Notes: a model not told the origin generated them from the sequence alone. A stretch of 64,000 nt of DNA from Alteromonas gracilis (GCF_002993325.1 NZ_PVNO01000024.1:124001-188000), one strand, 5' to 3'. Shown: positions 54,640 to 63,880, numbered from the stretch's first letter. Made by a program: numbers and translations.

Positions 54640-55714
54640 CGACGCCGAACACGTATTTAATATTCTTGTCGTTGACGACGAGCCAGCGAATATTGATATA
54701 TTACTGGGCATACTCAGCCCTTTTTACAATGTTAAGGTCGCCCCCTCAGGGCCTATAGCACTTAAAATTGCCAAGCAACATACGCCTGACCTTATCTTAC
54801 TCGATATCATGATGCCGGATATGGATGGGTTTGAGGTATGCGAGCGACTTAAATCAGATGCAGTGCTTAGCCAGATTCCTGTGATTTTCGTGACAGCACT
54901 AACTCAAGGAGAAAGTGAAGAAAAAGGGTTTAAGCTTGGTGCAGTAGATTACATTACGAAACCGGTCTCGCCTAGCATAGCGCTGATGCGAGTAAAAACC
55001 CATCTCAGTCTCGCACATCAAATGCGCACCACCGAAAACTTAGTGGCTGAACGCACTGAAGAACTTAGCAGAAGTCAGCAAAGTGCTATTACTATGCTAG
55101 CGGCTGCAGGCCATTACAATGATACGGACACAGGGCATCATATTTGGCGAATGGCCGCTTACAGCAAATGCTTAGCCATGGCCTCGGGCTGGTCTTATGA
55201 TGATGCATGCCTACTCGCGCAAGCCGCCCCCATGCACGATACAGGAAAAATAGGAATACCTGACTCAATTTTAAAAGCGCCGCGCAGGCTTACTAACAGT
55301 GAAATGGAAGTTATGCAATCTCATGCGCAAATAGGGCATAAAATTCTCTCCCGTTGTGATACTCCACTATTTAATCTTGCTGCTGAGATTGCCCTATGTC
55401 ACCACGAAAAATGGAATGGTGCTGGCTATCCGCAAGGATTGGCAGGAGAGAACATCCCAGAAAGCGCCCGTATTGTAGCCATTGCAGATGTTTTTGATGC
55501 CCTTACAATGAAGCGCCCTTACAAAAAAGCATGGAATGATGAGGAAGCATTCGACTATTTACTTCAAGGTTCGGGGAAGCATTTTGACCCTAGATTAGTC
55601 GACTGCTTTTTATCAATAAAAGACGAAATTATCGAGACCAAGCACTATTGGAACGAATTGGAAGCGGAAGGAAAAGTTGTATCAGTGAGTGATTTACTCC
55701 CTAAAAACCTTTAA
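54614..55714 (+). CDS. Response regulator with HD-GYP cyclic di-GMP phosphodiesterase domain
   Basis: The 366-residue protein has an N-terminal receiver with 'ILVVDDEPANID' and Asp64 in 'LLDIMMPDMDG', 'YITKPVSPS', a linker helix, and an HD-GYP domain with HD at 208-209 ('MHDTGKIGIPD'), 'HH' at 263-264 in 'CHHEKWNGAGYPQGL' (GYP at 271-273) and 'ADVFDALTMKRPYKKAW'. All metal ligands are recognisable, so it should hydrolyse cyclic di-GMP. The start overlaps the kinase gene by 26 bases (ATG 54614; ATG 54626 also possible). It is the output of the FIST-kinase operon. Confidence 0.93.
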   Translation: MTLSMKVPNDAEHVFNILVVDDEPANIDILLGILSPFYNVKVAPSGPIALKIAKQHTPDLILLDIMMPDMDGFEVCERLKSDAVLSQIPVIFVTALTQGESEEKGFKLGAVDYITKPVSPSIALMRVKTHLSLAHQMRTTENLVAERTEELSRSQQSAITMLAAAGHYNDTDTGHHIWRMAAYSKCLAMASGWSYDDACLLAQAAPMHDTGKIGIPDSILKAPRRLTNSEMEVMQSHAQIGHKILSRCDTPLFNLAAEIALCHHEKWNGAGYPQGLAGENIPESARIVAIADVFDALTMKRPYKKAWNDEEAFDYLLQGSGKHFDPRLVDCFLSIKDEIIETKHYWNELEAEGKVVSVSDLLPKNL

Positions 55715-55735
55715 TACCAGTACGCATAGATAATT
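55709..55735. repeat. Dispersed intergenic repeat, copy 2
   Basis: Nearly identical to 27101-27127 (CTTTAATACCAGT, one changed base, then CGCATAGATAATT). The first six bases overlap the HD-GYP stop region. It lacks the second inverted arm seen in copy 1. Confidence 0.6.
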
Positions 55736-55840
55736 ACGAGTTATCGTCACAAGTTCTCATCGCACAAACATCCGCATATTTGTAATAAAGGCGCAGTAAG
55801 AGTAAACCTATCAAATATCAAATTAAAAACTTATGCGCAT

Positions 55841-55868
55841 AAAAAAGGGCCGATTACTCGACCCTTTG
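55841..55868 (-). terminator. Terminator of the TonB2-type operon
   Basis: On the minus strand AAGGGTCGA pairs with TCGGCCCTT (one G-U pair) around GTAA, followed by six T; it starts just after the TPR gene stop codon. Confidence 0.8.
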
Positions 55869-55896
55869 AATTTTTAAGCTTCAAACTTAGCTGTTA

Positions 55897-57222
55897 CTAA
55901 CTAGCGCCTAGCTCAGCGGCAATAGCGTCAGCCTGACGTTTTTCGCCTTGTACAAATTGCTTCCACTGCTGTGCCATCGCACGGCTTTTCTGATGCTTTT
56001 CTGCTTCAGCTAGCTGATTGAGCGCAAGGGCATATTGCTTCTTGTTGTAAAGTGCCATCCCTTTGATCAAGTAAACCAAACCCGGGTTTCTCAAATCACC
56101 TTTTTCAACCGCACGGTCTGCCGCAGAGATGGCATCGTCAAAACGCTCTTCATTAAGAAGAATTTGAGCAAGTTGCGCATCTAATTCACCATCGTCAGAA
56201 AGCTCAGCGGCTTGCATCATAACGGGAATGGCTTTGTCTTGCTCTTTGGCAAGCGACCAGCTTTGGCCTAAGAACTTAAGGTTGCGCAAGTTTTTCTCTA
56301 GCACACCGTCGTTCATCGCCTGTTCCATCAACTTAGCACCTTTATACGGTACACGGTGATAATAATAAAGCTGTGCCATATTGAACACATCAGCGGATGT
56401 ATTAACAAACCCACGCTGATAAGCGGTTTCCATAATAGCCAACTGCTTACGCTCTTCACCTAGCTCACCGTACATGCCGGCTAACTGGATCCAATACTTA
56501 GGCTCGTCAAACAGCTTCACCATTTTAACTAGAACGTCTTTAACCTTTTGAGGCTGCTTGAGTTCATAGAAAATAGCACGCTGGAGTATTAACCAGCCTT
56601 CATCAGGGATCATACCTTCCGCTTCGTGATCAGCTACGGCTTCCGAAATCCACATTGCCGCTTCGTCGTACTTCTTATTTTGATAGTACGCTTGGGCTTT
56701 TATCACTTTATTTTTAACCGGAACCGGGCCAGTATTTAGGCTTTCCCAACGTTCCAAATAAGTGATGGTGTCGTCGTAATTACCCTGCATAAGATTAAGC
56801 TGCGCTAAGCTGAAAAGTGTCGTCATTTCGAACTTTTCAGGAATAGGCTGCTGCTCTACGACTTTAGCAAACGATTCCAACGCTTTCGCATAGTCTTCGT
56901 TGTTGTAATAAATGAAGCCGAAAAAGTTGTACATCATCGCTTTTTCGTAGGCATTCATAGAATGAGACTTATCTTCCACTTCTTTCAAAATGGAAATAGC
57001 TTCTTCTACATTGCCCGCTTCATCAGCTGCCGTTTGGGCACGGGCTAGCTGCTCGTAGACTTTACCGCGAAGCGTAGGCACACGACGAGTTTTCTTTTCG
57101 CTCGCTTTTTGCTCTTGCGCAACAGCGTCACTCGCAACCAATATAGTAGGTAAAGATACTGTGGCCGATGCAAATGCAAACGCCAGTGCACTAAGCAATG
57201 TATTCGTCTGTTTTCTCATCAT
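55897..57222 (-). CDS. TonB-system-associated exported TPR protein
   Basis: This 441-residue protein has a signal peptide (cleavage after 'DAVAQ', near 36) and a chain of TPR-like repeats from about 50 to 420, for example 'EKAMMYNFFGFIYYNNEDYAKALESF' (quoted by ends), 'KKYDEAAMWISEAV' and 'EERFDDAISAADRAV'. It lies six bases after tonB and is the last gene of the DUF3450-TtpC-ExbB-ExbD-TonB-TPR operon, as in several Vibrio and Shewanella TonB2 systems. It is expected to help link the inner-membrane motor to receptors; the exact function is not established. A terminator follows. Confidence 0.85.
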   Translation of the reverse strand: MMRKQTNTLLSALAFAFASATVSLPTILVASDAVAQEQKASEKKTRRVPTLRGKVYEQLARAQTAADEAGNVEEAISILKEVEDKSHSMNAYEKAMMYNFFGFIYYNNEDYAKALESFAKVVEQQPIPEKFEMTTLFSLAQLNLMQGNYDDTITYLERWESLNTGPVPVKNKVIKAQAYYQNKKYDEAAMWISEAVADHEAEGMIPDEGWLILQRAIFYELKQPQKVKDVLVKMVKLFDEPKYWIQLAGMYGELGEERKQLAIMETAYQRGFVNTSADVFNMAQLYYYHRVPYKGAKLMEQAMNDGVLEKNLRNLKFLGQSWSLAKEQDKAIPVMMQAAELSDDGELDAQLAQILLNEERFDDAISAADRAVEKGDLRNPGLVYLIKGMALYNKKQYALALNQLAEAEKHQKSRAMAQQWKQFVQGEKRQADAIAAELGAS

Positions 57223-57228
57223 GTTCTG

Positions 57229-57837
57229 TTACCCGTCAATTTGGAACGTAATACGGTTTTGCACACCAGACACTTCTGTTGCTTCGCCATTAACCACGCG
57301 AGGTTTATATTTGAACTTCATGGCAGCATCGATAGCCGCTTGTTCAAATATACCTTCTGGGTTTGCTTCTACAACAATTGGGTCGCGCACCGCACCTTGC
57401 TTAGTTACCGTAAATTCAACAATAACAAAGCCTTCAATGCCCCGTTGAAGTGCGCGTCGTGGATATACCGGCGCAACTTTAACGATCGGGAGGTATTCAC
57501 CGTCACCTGACTCAAGGGCCAAGCCCCCATCTAAAGAGATGTCGTCTCCCACTTCAGCCCCGAAATCCATCGACGTACCTTCTGCATCAGGAGAAGGCGA
57601 GTCCATTTGAGGTTGCTCCATTGGCGGAGGGGGCTCTTTTGGCTTAGGTGGCTTCTTTGGCTTACGATCTTTTTTCTCAACCTGCTCGTCCTGCTTGACC
57701 CTTACAAAGTCAAGCACGCTTCCCTTGGGCGGCTCAGTTAGCGCGCTGCCACCCATCTTGATAAGCGATTGCATCAAGAAGAACAGGCCTAACGTGATCG
57801 CAAGGGAGATAACAAATGCGATTAAATATCGTGGCAT
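57229..57837 (-). CDS. TonB energy-transducing protein (TonB2 type)
   Basis: The 202-residue protein has an N-terminal membrane helix (about 7-27), a Pro/Lys-rich spacer ('DRKPKKPPKPKEPPPP'), an acidic stretch and a C-terminal TonB domain ('APVYPRRALQRGIEGFVIVEF', quoted in part, then 'AAIDAAMKFKYKPR' and 'NRITFQ'). The short periplasmic part is typical of TonB2 rather than TonB1. It transmits proton-motive force from ExbB/ExbD to outer-membrane receptors. It starts 3 bases after exbD. Confidence 0.93.
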   Translation of the reverse strand: MPRYLIAFVISLAITLGLFFLMQSLIKMGGSALTEPPKGSVLDFVRVKQDEQVEKKDRKPKKPPKPKEPPPPMEQPQMDSPSPDAEGTSMDFGAEVGDDISLDGGLALESGDGEYLPIVKVAPVYPRRALQRGIEGFVIVEFTVTKQGAVRDPIVVEANPEGIFEQAAIDAAMKFKYKPRVVNGEATEVSGVQNRITFQIDG

Positions 57838-57840
57838 GAT

Positions 57841-58248
57841 TTATTGCTCTTGGGCTGCAATCGAAACATCGTAAACGCCAGCGGCTCGTGACGCGTCCAT
57901 AACCTTAATCAAGGTTTCTGTTGTGGCCTTTTTGTCAGCCTGAATAACAACAGTACCCTGTGGGTTTTCAGCGTGTAGGCGCTCAATATTCGCCTGCACG
58001 GCGCGGACATCAATACGACGCTTGTTTATCCAAATTTCGCCTTTATCTGAAATAGCGATAAGAATGTTGGCGCGATCCTTTTTCACAGCTGTGGCTGCTT
58101 CAGGACGGTTAACATCAATACCGGCTTCTTTCACAAATGACGCAGTCACGATAAAGAAGATCAACATGATAAATACAACGTCCAGCATGGGCGTCATGTC
58201 GATGGCTGCTTCTTCTTCATCGACTAAGTTTTGAAAGTGCTGCTTCAT
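57841..58248 (-). CDS. exbD: Biopolymer transport protein ExbD
   Basis: A 135-residue ExbD/TolR protein with one transmembrane helix (about 22-42, 'MLDVVFIMLIFFIVTAS') that contains the proton-binding Asp23, and a periplasmic domain ending 'TLIKVMDASRAAGVYDVSIA'. It forms the motor with the ExbB-like proteins encoded upstream. It follows exbB by 32 bases. Confidence 0.94.
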   Translation of the reverse strand: MKQHFQNLVDEEEAAIDMTPMLDVVFIMLIFFIVTASFVKEAGIDVNRPEAATAVKKDRANILIAISDKGEIWINKRRIDVRAVQANIERLHAENPQGTVVIQADKKATTETLIKVMDASRAAGVYDVSIAAQEQ

Positions 58249-58280
58249 AATAAATACCTTACCTTAATGCTTAGCTAGCA

Positions 58281-58799
58281 TTAACGTTGAATAATCAATG
58301 CATCCTCAAGATGCGTGCGTTCTGATTTCACCATACGTGTTAACCAGGTAGCGGCGAATACGCCTGAAAGTGCGCCAACCATGCCCGCCATTGTGGGGAT
58401 AGTGGCTTTCGATACACCTGATGCCATTGAACGAGCATTACCTGAGCCCGCAATCGCCATCACATCGAACACTTCAATCATACCGGTAACCGTTCCCATC
58501 AAGCCTAGCAGCGGGCAAAGCGCTACCAGAGACTGAATAATTGGGATGCTGCCGTTTAGGCGCATGGTTAACTGTGAAATTGTTTTCTGACGAACTTGCT
58601 CGGCGAACCAAGAAGAGCGATCGGCACGTGCTGTCCACATTGCTATCGCTTCTTTCTTGGCTTGCTTGTGCCAAACCATCAGATACATCGCACGCTCGAG
58701 GATCAAAAGCCACATAACGAATATCAGCAGACCGATGACCAGGAGAACCTGGCCACCTGTTTCTGTGAAATCGCGAATTGCTTCTAGAAACTCGATCAT
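58281..58799 (-). CDS. exbB: Biopolymer transport protein ExbB (TonB2 type)
   Basis: A 172-residue MotA/TolQ/ExbB proton-channel subunit with three membrane helices. 'PLLGLMGTVTGMIEVFDVMA' and 'TMAGMVGALSGVFAATWLTR' are the channel-lining helices with the conserved Gly and Thr. It lacks the N-terminal periplasmic extension of its upstream neighbour TtpC, so the operon encodes two ExbB-like subunits. It starts 2 bases after that gene. Confidence 0.93.
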   Translation of the reverse strand: MIEFLEAIRDFTETGGQVLLVIGLLIFVMWLLILERAMYLMVWHKQAKKEAIAMWTARADRSSWFAEQVRQKTISQLTMRLNGSIPIIQSLVALCPLLGLMGTVTGMIEVFDVMAIAGSGNARSMASGVSKATIPTMAGMVGALSGVFAATWLTRMVKSERTHLEDALIIQR

Positions 58800-58801
58800 G
58801 A

Positions 58802-60172
58802 TTAGCCTCGCTCAGCGCGCTCTGCAATTACGCCAGACGCCTGTTCTTGTAGTATGTACACAATGTTCTTAGAACGTGTGTTAAGCATTGCATAAAGCAA
58901 TGTCATTGGGATCGCTACAACAAGACCTAGTACTGTTGTTACAAGTGCAGTTGAAATACCGCCTGCCATTAGTTTCGGGTCACCTGTACCAAACAAGGTA
59001 ATTGCCTGGAAGGTGTTAATCATACCCGTTACCGTACCTAGTAGACCCATTAGCGGCGCAACTACTGAGATAATCTTAATGATAGTTAAGTTACGACCTA
59101 ACTTTGGTACTTCACCCAAAATCGCCTCTGTAAGGTGAAGCTCAAGCGCTTCAACATCAGCGTTTGGATGCTCGTCACGTACTTTAAGTACACGGCCAAG
59201 CGGGTTGTTAGTGTTAACTTCTTTGCTCTTAAGCTGCTTGTTTACTTTCATGCGTGTCAGCGTAAGCGTTACAAGACGCTCTAGAGCAAGTAGTAAACCA
59301 AACGCACCAACGATAAGAATGATATAACCTACAACACCGCCCTGCTCTACGCGCTCTTTAAGATTTGGCGCTTGAACTAGAAGACCAAGGATTGAACCAC
59401 CTGTCGGGTCGATACCAAATTGAACTAGCTCACCATTTGATGCTTGTAGTTTTGCAGCAGAGTCGTTGTAACGGTCAGCAGGTTGACGTACTAGTTCAGA
59501 CACTGTGCCTGTTACGCCGTTGTAGTCTAAGTATTTGCCGTCAGCAACTAGCGCAAATGGACCAACGCGTACTACCGACTTATTAACTTTCTCGCCGCCA
59601 GCTTCAACAACGTCAGTGGTAAAGGTAGTCACCTTGCCTGATTCAGTCATTTCACGCTGCATTTCAAACCACACGCGCTCAATTTCTTCAATTGAAGCAA
59701 GTTTTGAGCTTGAACCCATATCTTGTGCCATTTGGTCAAGGAACTCTGAACGGCCTTGAATTTGCGCAGAAATAACTGAGTTATAGAATTTATTTTTGGT
59801 GTCACCAGCGATTTGCTGAAGTACACCGAATAGCTCTTTTAGTGAACCAAGACGCGTGTCTAGTGCACCGTTTAAGTCAGCCAGTTTGAATTCGTTTTCT
59901 TCGAACTGAGTTTCAAGCTGCTCTGATTGTGCAAGCATTTGGTCGCGCTTTTCACGGGTTTCGCGAAGAATGCGATCTTGCTCTGCACGTTGCGCTTGGA
60001 AATCGCGCTCGCGCTGTTTGTTTTGCTGAGACTGTGCGAACTGACCTTCTTCTAGTTGCTTAAGAAGTGCGTCTAAGTCCATGGCACGGTCGCTTTGTGC
60101 GAAAGCACCAACGCTGATGCTAAGGGCTGCTAGACCAACAGCGATACGTTTTACTGTGTTAAACATTCTCAT
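58802..60172 (-). CDS. TtpC-like MotA/TolQ/ExbB proton-channel protein with periplasmic coiled coil
   Basis: A 456-residue protein with a signal-like N-terminus ('LSISVGAFAQ'), a long charged coiled coil (about 25-115), a periplasmic domain, then the ExbB-like membrane core with three helices ('GGVVGYIILIVGAFGLLLAL', 'MGLLGTVTGMINTFQA', 'ALVTTVLGLVVAIPMTLLYA'). In Vibrio TtpC is required for TonB2 function and interacts with ExbB2. ATG 60172 is preceded by AAGAGG; an ATG at 60166 is also well spaced. It follows the DUF3450 gene by a few bases. Confidence 0.9.
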   Translation of the reverse strand: MRMFNTVKRIAVGLAALSISVGAFAQSDRAMDLDALLKQLEEGQFAQSQQNKQRERDFQAQRAEQDRILRETREKRDQMLAQSEQLETQFEENEFKLADLNGALDTRLGSLKELFGVLQQIAGDTKNKFYNSVISAQIQGRSEFLDQMAQDMGSSSKLASIEEIERVWFEMQREMTESGKVTTFTTDVVEAGGEKVNKSVVRVGPFALVADGKYLDYNGVTGTVSELVRQPADRYNDSAAKLQASNGELVQFGIDPTGGSILGLLVQAPNLKERVEQGGVVGYIILIVGAFGLLLALERLVTLTLTRMKVNKQLKSKEVNTNNPLGRVLKVRDEHPNADVEALELHLTEAILGEVPKLGRNLTIIKIISVVAPLMGLLGTVTGMINTFQAITLFGTGDPKLMAGGISTALVTTVLGLVVAIPMTLLYAMLNTRSKNIVYILQEQASGVIAERAERG

Positions 60173-60179
60173 CAACCTC

Positions 60180-60938
60180 TTAGTCTGTAATTGCCACTGG
60201 CAGCATTAGCAAGTCTGGTGCAAGTTGCTTCTTCGCCATGCGCAGACCTTTTGTAATTTGTGTACGGTAGCTGCTATCAAGCTCTTCCCACTGACGAGTT
60301 TGCTTGTTCCAAACACCCTGCATGCTTGCATCACGTGTTTGATAAATTAGCGCTGTACGACCAAGGCGTAGGAACTCAACGTCACGCTCTTGACCGTTAA
60401 TTGTGTGAATACCGCTGTACGCTTCCATAGTGCGGCCGTAGTCCATCTCTACCTGATACGCTTCCATTACGCGACGGAATTTTTCAGACGCAGCAACGTC
60501 GGCACGATCCATCATAGCGCGAAGGTCAGCTACGCGATTTGCGCGCTCTTCAGGAAGGAAAGGTACGTCTAGCGCAACAAACTGCTCTAGGCCGTCAATC
60601 ATACGCATCATAAGTGGTGTGATTTGACGCTCAACAACAGATACTTCATCGATAGCAGCGTTTAAGTCTGCCATTTCTTGTTCTTGGTTATTGATTTGCT
60701 TACGAAGCTGAGTGTTATAAACCTCAAGGCCTTCGATTTCTTTCATCAATGTTTTGAACTGTTGAAGTTTGCTGTCGATTTGATCGGTAATACCGTTAAT
60801 CTTTTCTTGCGATTTCGCCGCTGACTCGTTTATTTTCGCTGCCTCATCGACAACGGGTTTTAAGACTTCATCGTCTTGTGCAAGCACGGGTGTCGCTGCT
60901 AGCGCACCTGCTACAAGCAAGGCATTGATAAGCTTCAT
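60180..60938 (-). CDS. DUF3450 protein, first gene of the TonB2-type operon
   Basis: A 252-residue exported protein: signal peptide ending 'ATPVLAQ' at about residue 20, a coiled coil (about 30-105) and a C-terminal domain with 'GIHTINGQERDVEFLRLGRTAL' (quoted by ends), 'YQTRDASMQGVWN' and 'QLAPDLLMLPV', which is the DUF3450 pattern. It is the lead gene of the TtpC/ExbB/ExbD/TonB operon in Vibrio, Shewanella and Alteromonas; its role is unknown but genetically linked to TonB-dependent uptake. A near-consensus Pho box with a -10 lies 77-94 bases upstream, so induction by phosphate starvation is likely. Confidence 0.9.
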   Translation of the reverse strand: MKLINALLVAGALAATPVLAQDDEVLKPVVDEAAKINESAAKSQEKINGITDQIDSKLQQFKTLMKEIEGLEVYNTQLRKQINNQEQEMADLNAAIDEVSVVERQITPLMMRMIDGLEQFVALDVPFLPEERANRVADLRAMMDRADVAASEKFRRVMEAYQVEMDYGRTMEAYSGIHTINGQERDVEFLRLGRTALIYQTRDASMQGVWNKQTRQWEELDSSYRTQITKGLRMAKKQLAPDLLMLPVAITD

Positions 60939-60998
60939 ACATTCAAACCTTTAAAGTTAAAAGAAATCGGTTGTATCCGACTATAAATTTCTGCGCGT

Positions 60999-61032
60999 AG
61001 GATAGGAGTTTTCTGTGACAGTTTTATTACGG
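60999..61032 (-). promoter_or_regulatory. Pho box and -10 element of the TonB2-type operon
   Basis: On the minus strand, CCGTAATAAAACTGTCAC (61015-61032) matches the Pho box CTGTCATAWAWCTGTCAY at 16 of 18 positions, with the second half-site perfect. A -10-like TATCCT (60999-61004) stands 10 bases beyond it, the usual PhoB-activated spacing. The adjacent plus strand also has CTGTCATAAAT at about 61034-61044. Confidence 0.65.
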
Positions 61033-61072
61033 AACTGTCATAAATAGACCAAAAGTGTCATCTTCATCGCAT

Positions 61073-61098
61073 AAAAAAGGCCGCTGAATAGCGGCCTT
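61073..61098 (-). terminator. Terminator of the TonB-dependent receptor gene
   Basis: On the minus strand AAGGCCGCT pairs with AGCGGCCTT around four bases, followed by six T. It separates the receptor from the Pho-controlled operon. Confidence 0.85.
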
Positions 61099-61114
61099 GG
61101 CAATAAGTTCAGGT

Positions 61115-63763
61115 TTAGAAGTCGTATTTAAATGACAACCTAATACCTGTTCCCCTTGTCTCTGACCTAAGCAGCGTATCGTTGAACTCAATTTCACGAT
61201 CTTCACCTAGGATATTCTGAACACGTAATGTGACAGTGCTATTAAAGTCTGGGTAGTACTTGTAAACCATATCAAGTGAATGGAATGGTTGTTCGAAGTT
61301 ATCATCGAAACCATCGATACCCGCGATCAGGATACGCTCACCGAATACGTTGTAAACAAGTGACGCAGAGTGTTCACCGTTGTCTGAGTCATAGCCTAAT
61401 TGCATGTTTAACACATACTGAGAATGACCTGTCATACGACGCTCTACATTTGTAATTGCCGCAGACACACCGGTTTGCTCAACGATATTCTGACGGTCTA
61501 ATACAATTTCAGAGTCACTCACAGTAATGTTTCCAGTGGTAAACAAGTTGTCCCAAATACCGTCGCCAATGAAGGCTAAGTCCTGTAGGAATTCAACTTC
61601 AACCCCGTACACCTCGCCAGATTCAGCGTTAGCAATACGAATTAGCGGTGGACCATCCTGAGCTGGAGACTGTACCGATTCAATTGGCGCCTCCATGTCT
61701 TTATAGAATAGGCCTACAGACACGTTGTTACCCGCTTCTCGGTACCATTCCCAACGTAAATCATAATTAATGATATCTGTTGTGCTTACACCAGGTGTAC
61801 CCGCAATCGGGAAGTTAGTTAACGGGTCTAAGTAAGTCGCCGAAGAAACCTCACGAAGATCAGGGCGAACTACCGTTTGACCGATACTTGCACGTAGCTG
61901 CATATCGTCTTCTAAGAAGTAAGTCACAGCAAGCGCTGGATAGAAACCGTCTTCTTGGAACGCAAGCTGCGAACGATCCGCTTCATCACTCAAATCAAAC
62001 TGGTTTGTGCGCGGATCTAGCGGCGCCACTACCTGACGGAAGTCTTCCCAGCGTACGCCACCAGTGAAACGCCATTTGTTGTCATAGAAGAAGTCAGCTT
62101 CAAGGTAGTACGCATCAATTTTTTGACCTGCTACGTAGTCATCACCAGCAATAGTCGTATCACGAATAATTGGTCGGCTAGACAAAGATAGGGTGTCTAA
62201 AACGCTGTCGCTGAAGATTTCGCTAAAGTCGTTACCGTCCAGAATTGAACGGTCTTCAACACCAAGCGTATTGATGTCGAAACGACGGTTTTCAGCATTA
62301 CGTGTTTTTGTGACGAAGCTTGCACCTACCTTGTACTCTGTTTCCCACTTACCCAATGACATCGGATAAGTCACGTTATAGCCAAAGTTTTCCAAGCGAT
62401 CGTGAAGATCCTGGAAAGTATAGCGAGCCGCAGTTTGCGCATCTGACAAAAAGATTTCGTTCTCGTCGTCGAAGATACCGTCTTGATTCACATCTTCCAT
62501 GACGAAACGAGCATTGAAGTTACCTGGCGCATGGCGCACAGAGCGGCCTAATGAGTACGTCCAGTCAATCCCCATGAAGTTTAGCTCTGGGATTGTATGC
62601 TGACCTTTAATCTGATTGGTATACAGCGAGCGCTCTTCATACTGAACGTCAATATCTCGAATACGCAAGCCTTCTGCTTGGTTCAAGTTTTCTGTGTTAC
62701 CAAACATCTCGCGAATTTCATCACGCGTATCGTTTAATACGATAAGGCTGTAATCAATACGATGTTGACGGTTATAGTCTACACCTAGTGTCAATAGAGA
62801 AGACCAAGTCACCGTTTGCTCAGTACCTTGGATATCATCAAAGAAGCGAACATTAATAATGTCATCACCCACTAAGTCAGGGTCTTGAAGTTCGTATTCT
62901 TCTGATGAACGGGTTTGCGCTGAATATCGCGAAGTTACTAGAAAGCCAAAACGCCAATCATCATCGTAGTCGTAGCTATCACCATAAGTGACGTTCACAC
63001 GCATATCGGGGTCAGCCGACGTTCTCTCAAGACCGTATTCCCTGTTGACGCCTTTGAATAACTCTAATGCTTCTTCTGGCTCTAGATCATCCAAGAAGTT
63101 CTTTGAATCCCAACGCTCTTGAATAGCAGCGGAGGCTGCACGTGTTCCATCATCTTCACCGGTCCAGTCGCGACCACCACCAGCATAATCTAATACGTCG
63201 CCTGAGTTTTCTGTATCAATACCAAGTGCAGCAGATACGTTGAAAACACGCTGTGTAGGTATAGATTTCAATCGAATATTTACGTTACCACCACCGAAAG
63301 CCGCGGGCATAGATGGTGAATACGATTTCTGAACCGCAAGGCTTTCGATAATGCTCGACGGGAACAAGTCGAGAGGTATTACGTTACGCGTTGGATCTGG
63401 GCTTGGCACGATTGCGCCGTTTAATTGTGTTGATGAGTAACGCTCACCAAGGCCACGAACATAGATGAAACGACCATCTACAAGTGTTAGACCAGTTACA
63501 CGGCGAAGTGCGCCCGCAGCATCACTGTCACCAGTACGAGCGATCTGCTCTGCACCCATTATATCAGCTACGAAGGCTTGATTTTTACGTTCTTCCATTA
63601 CTGCCGTTGCCGTGCCTTTAAGGCGTGTACCGGTCGCGACAACTTCCTCAATCACTTCTTCTTCATTCGATTGAGCGAAAGCCATAGACGTTGGAAGCAC
63701 AATGCTCGCAGCAACGGCTAAGCTGATGGGTTTTAGAAGAAACCTGTTAGCAGGTCTGTTCAT
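61115..63763 (-). CDS. TonB-dependent outer-membrane receptor
   Basis: This 882-residue precursor starts at ATG 63763 (AAAGAGG upstream) rather than the frame start at 63790. The signal peptide ends 'SMAFA' at residue 30. The TonB-box-like 'VIEEVVATGTR' follows, then the plug domain ('GRFIYVRGLGERYSSTQLNG', quoted in part; 'RNVIPLDLFPSSIIESL'), and a 22-strand barrel ending in the aromatic 'SFKYDF'. It takes up a specific, unknown ligand, driven by the adjacent TonB2-type motor. The receptor gene has its own terminator and is directly downstream of a partial gene for a probable secreted partner. Confidence 0.92.
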   Translation of the reverse strand: MNRPANRFLLKPISLAVAASIVLPTSMAFAQSNEEEVIEEVVATGTRLKGTATAVMEERKNQAFVADIMGAEQIARTGDSDAAGALRRVTGLTLVDGRFIYVRGLGERYSSTQLNGAIVPSPDPTRNVIPLDLFPSSIIESLAVQKSYSPSMPAAFGGGNVNIRLKSIPTQRVFNVSAALGIDTENSGDVLDYAGGGRDWTGEDDGTRAASAAIQERWDSKNFLDDLEPEEALELFKGVNREYGLERTSADPDMRVNVTYGDSYDYDDDWRFGFLVTSRYSAQTRSSEEYELQDPDLVGDDIINVRFFDDIQGTEQTVTWSSLLTLGVDYNRQHRIDYSLIVLNDTRDEIREMFGNTENLNQAEGLRIRDIDVQYEERSLYTNQIKGQHTIPELNFMGIDWTYSLGRSVRHAPGNFNARFVMEDVNQDGIFDDENEIFLSDAQTAARYTFQDLHDRLENFGYNVTYPMSLGKWETEYKVGASFVTKTRNAENRRFDINTLGVEDRSILDGNDFSEIFSDSVLDTLSLSSRPIIRDTTIAGDDYVAGQKIDAYYLEADFFYDNKWRFTGGVRWEDFRQVVAPLDPRTNQFDLSDEADRSQLAFQEDGFYPALAVTYFLEDDMQLRASIGQTVVRPDLREVSSATYLDPLTNFPIAGTPGVSTTDIINYDLRWEWYREAGNNVSVGLFYKDMEAPIESVQSPAQDGPPLIRIANAESGEVYGVEVEFLQDLAFIGDGIWDNLFTTGNITVSDSEIVLDRQNIVEQTGVSAAITNVERRMTGHSQYVLNMQLGYDSDNGEHSASLVYNVFGERILIAGIDGFDDNFEQPFHSLDMVYKYYPDFNSTVTLRVQNILGEDREIEFNDTLLRSETRGTGIRLSFKYDF

Positions 63764-63818
63764 GATGAACCTCTTTAGAAAGGAATACATTCACGAAAAT
63801 AATTCGTGTCTTACAAAC

Positions 63819-63856
63819 TTAAAAGCAAGTGCGTCACTGTTGCAACGCACTTGCTT
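63819..63856 (-). terminator. Hairpin after the partial secreted-protein gene
   Basis: AAGCAAGTGCGT (63823-63834) pairs with ACGCACTTGCTT (63845-63856), followed on the minus strand by TTTTAAG. It lies between the partial gene and the receptor gene, so partial read-through or a separate receptor promoter is expected. Confidence 0.7.
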
Positions 63857-63880
63857 GTCTTTAGCTATGCGAACTGGGTC

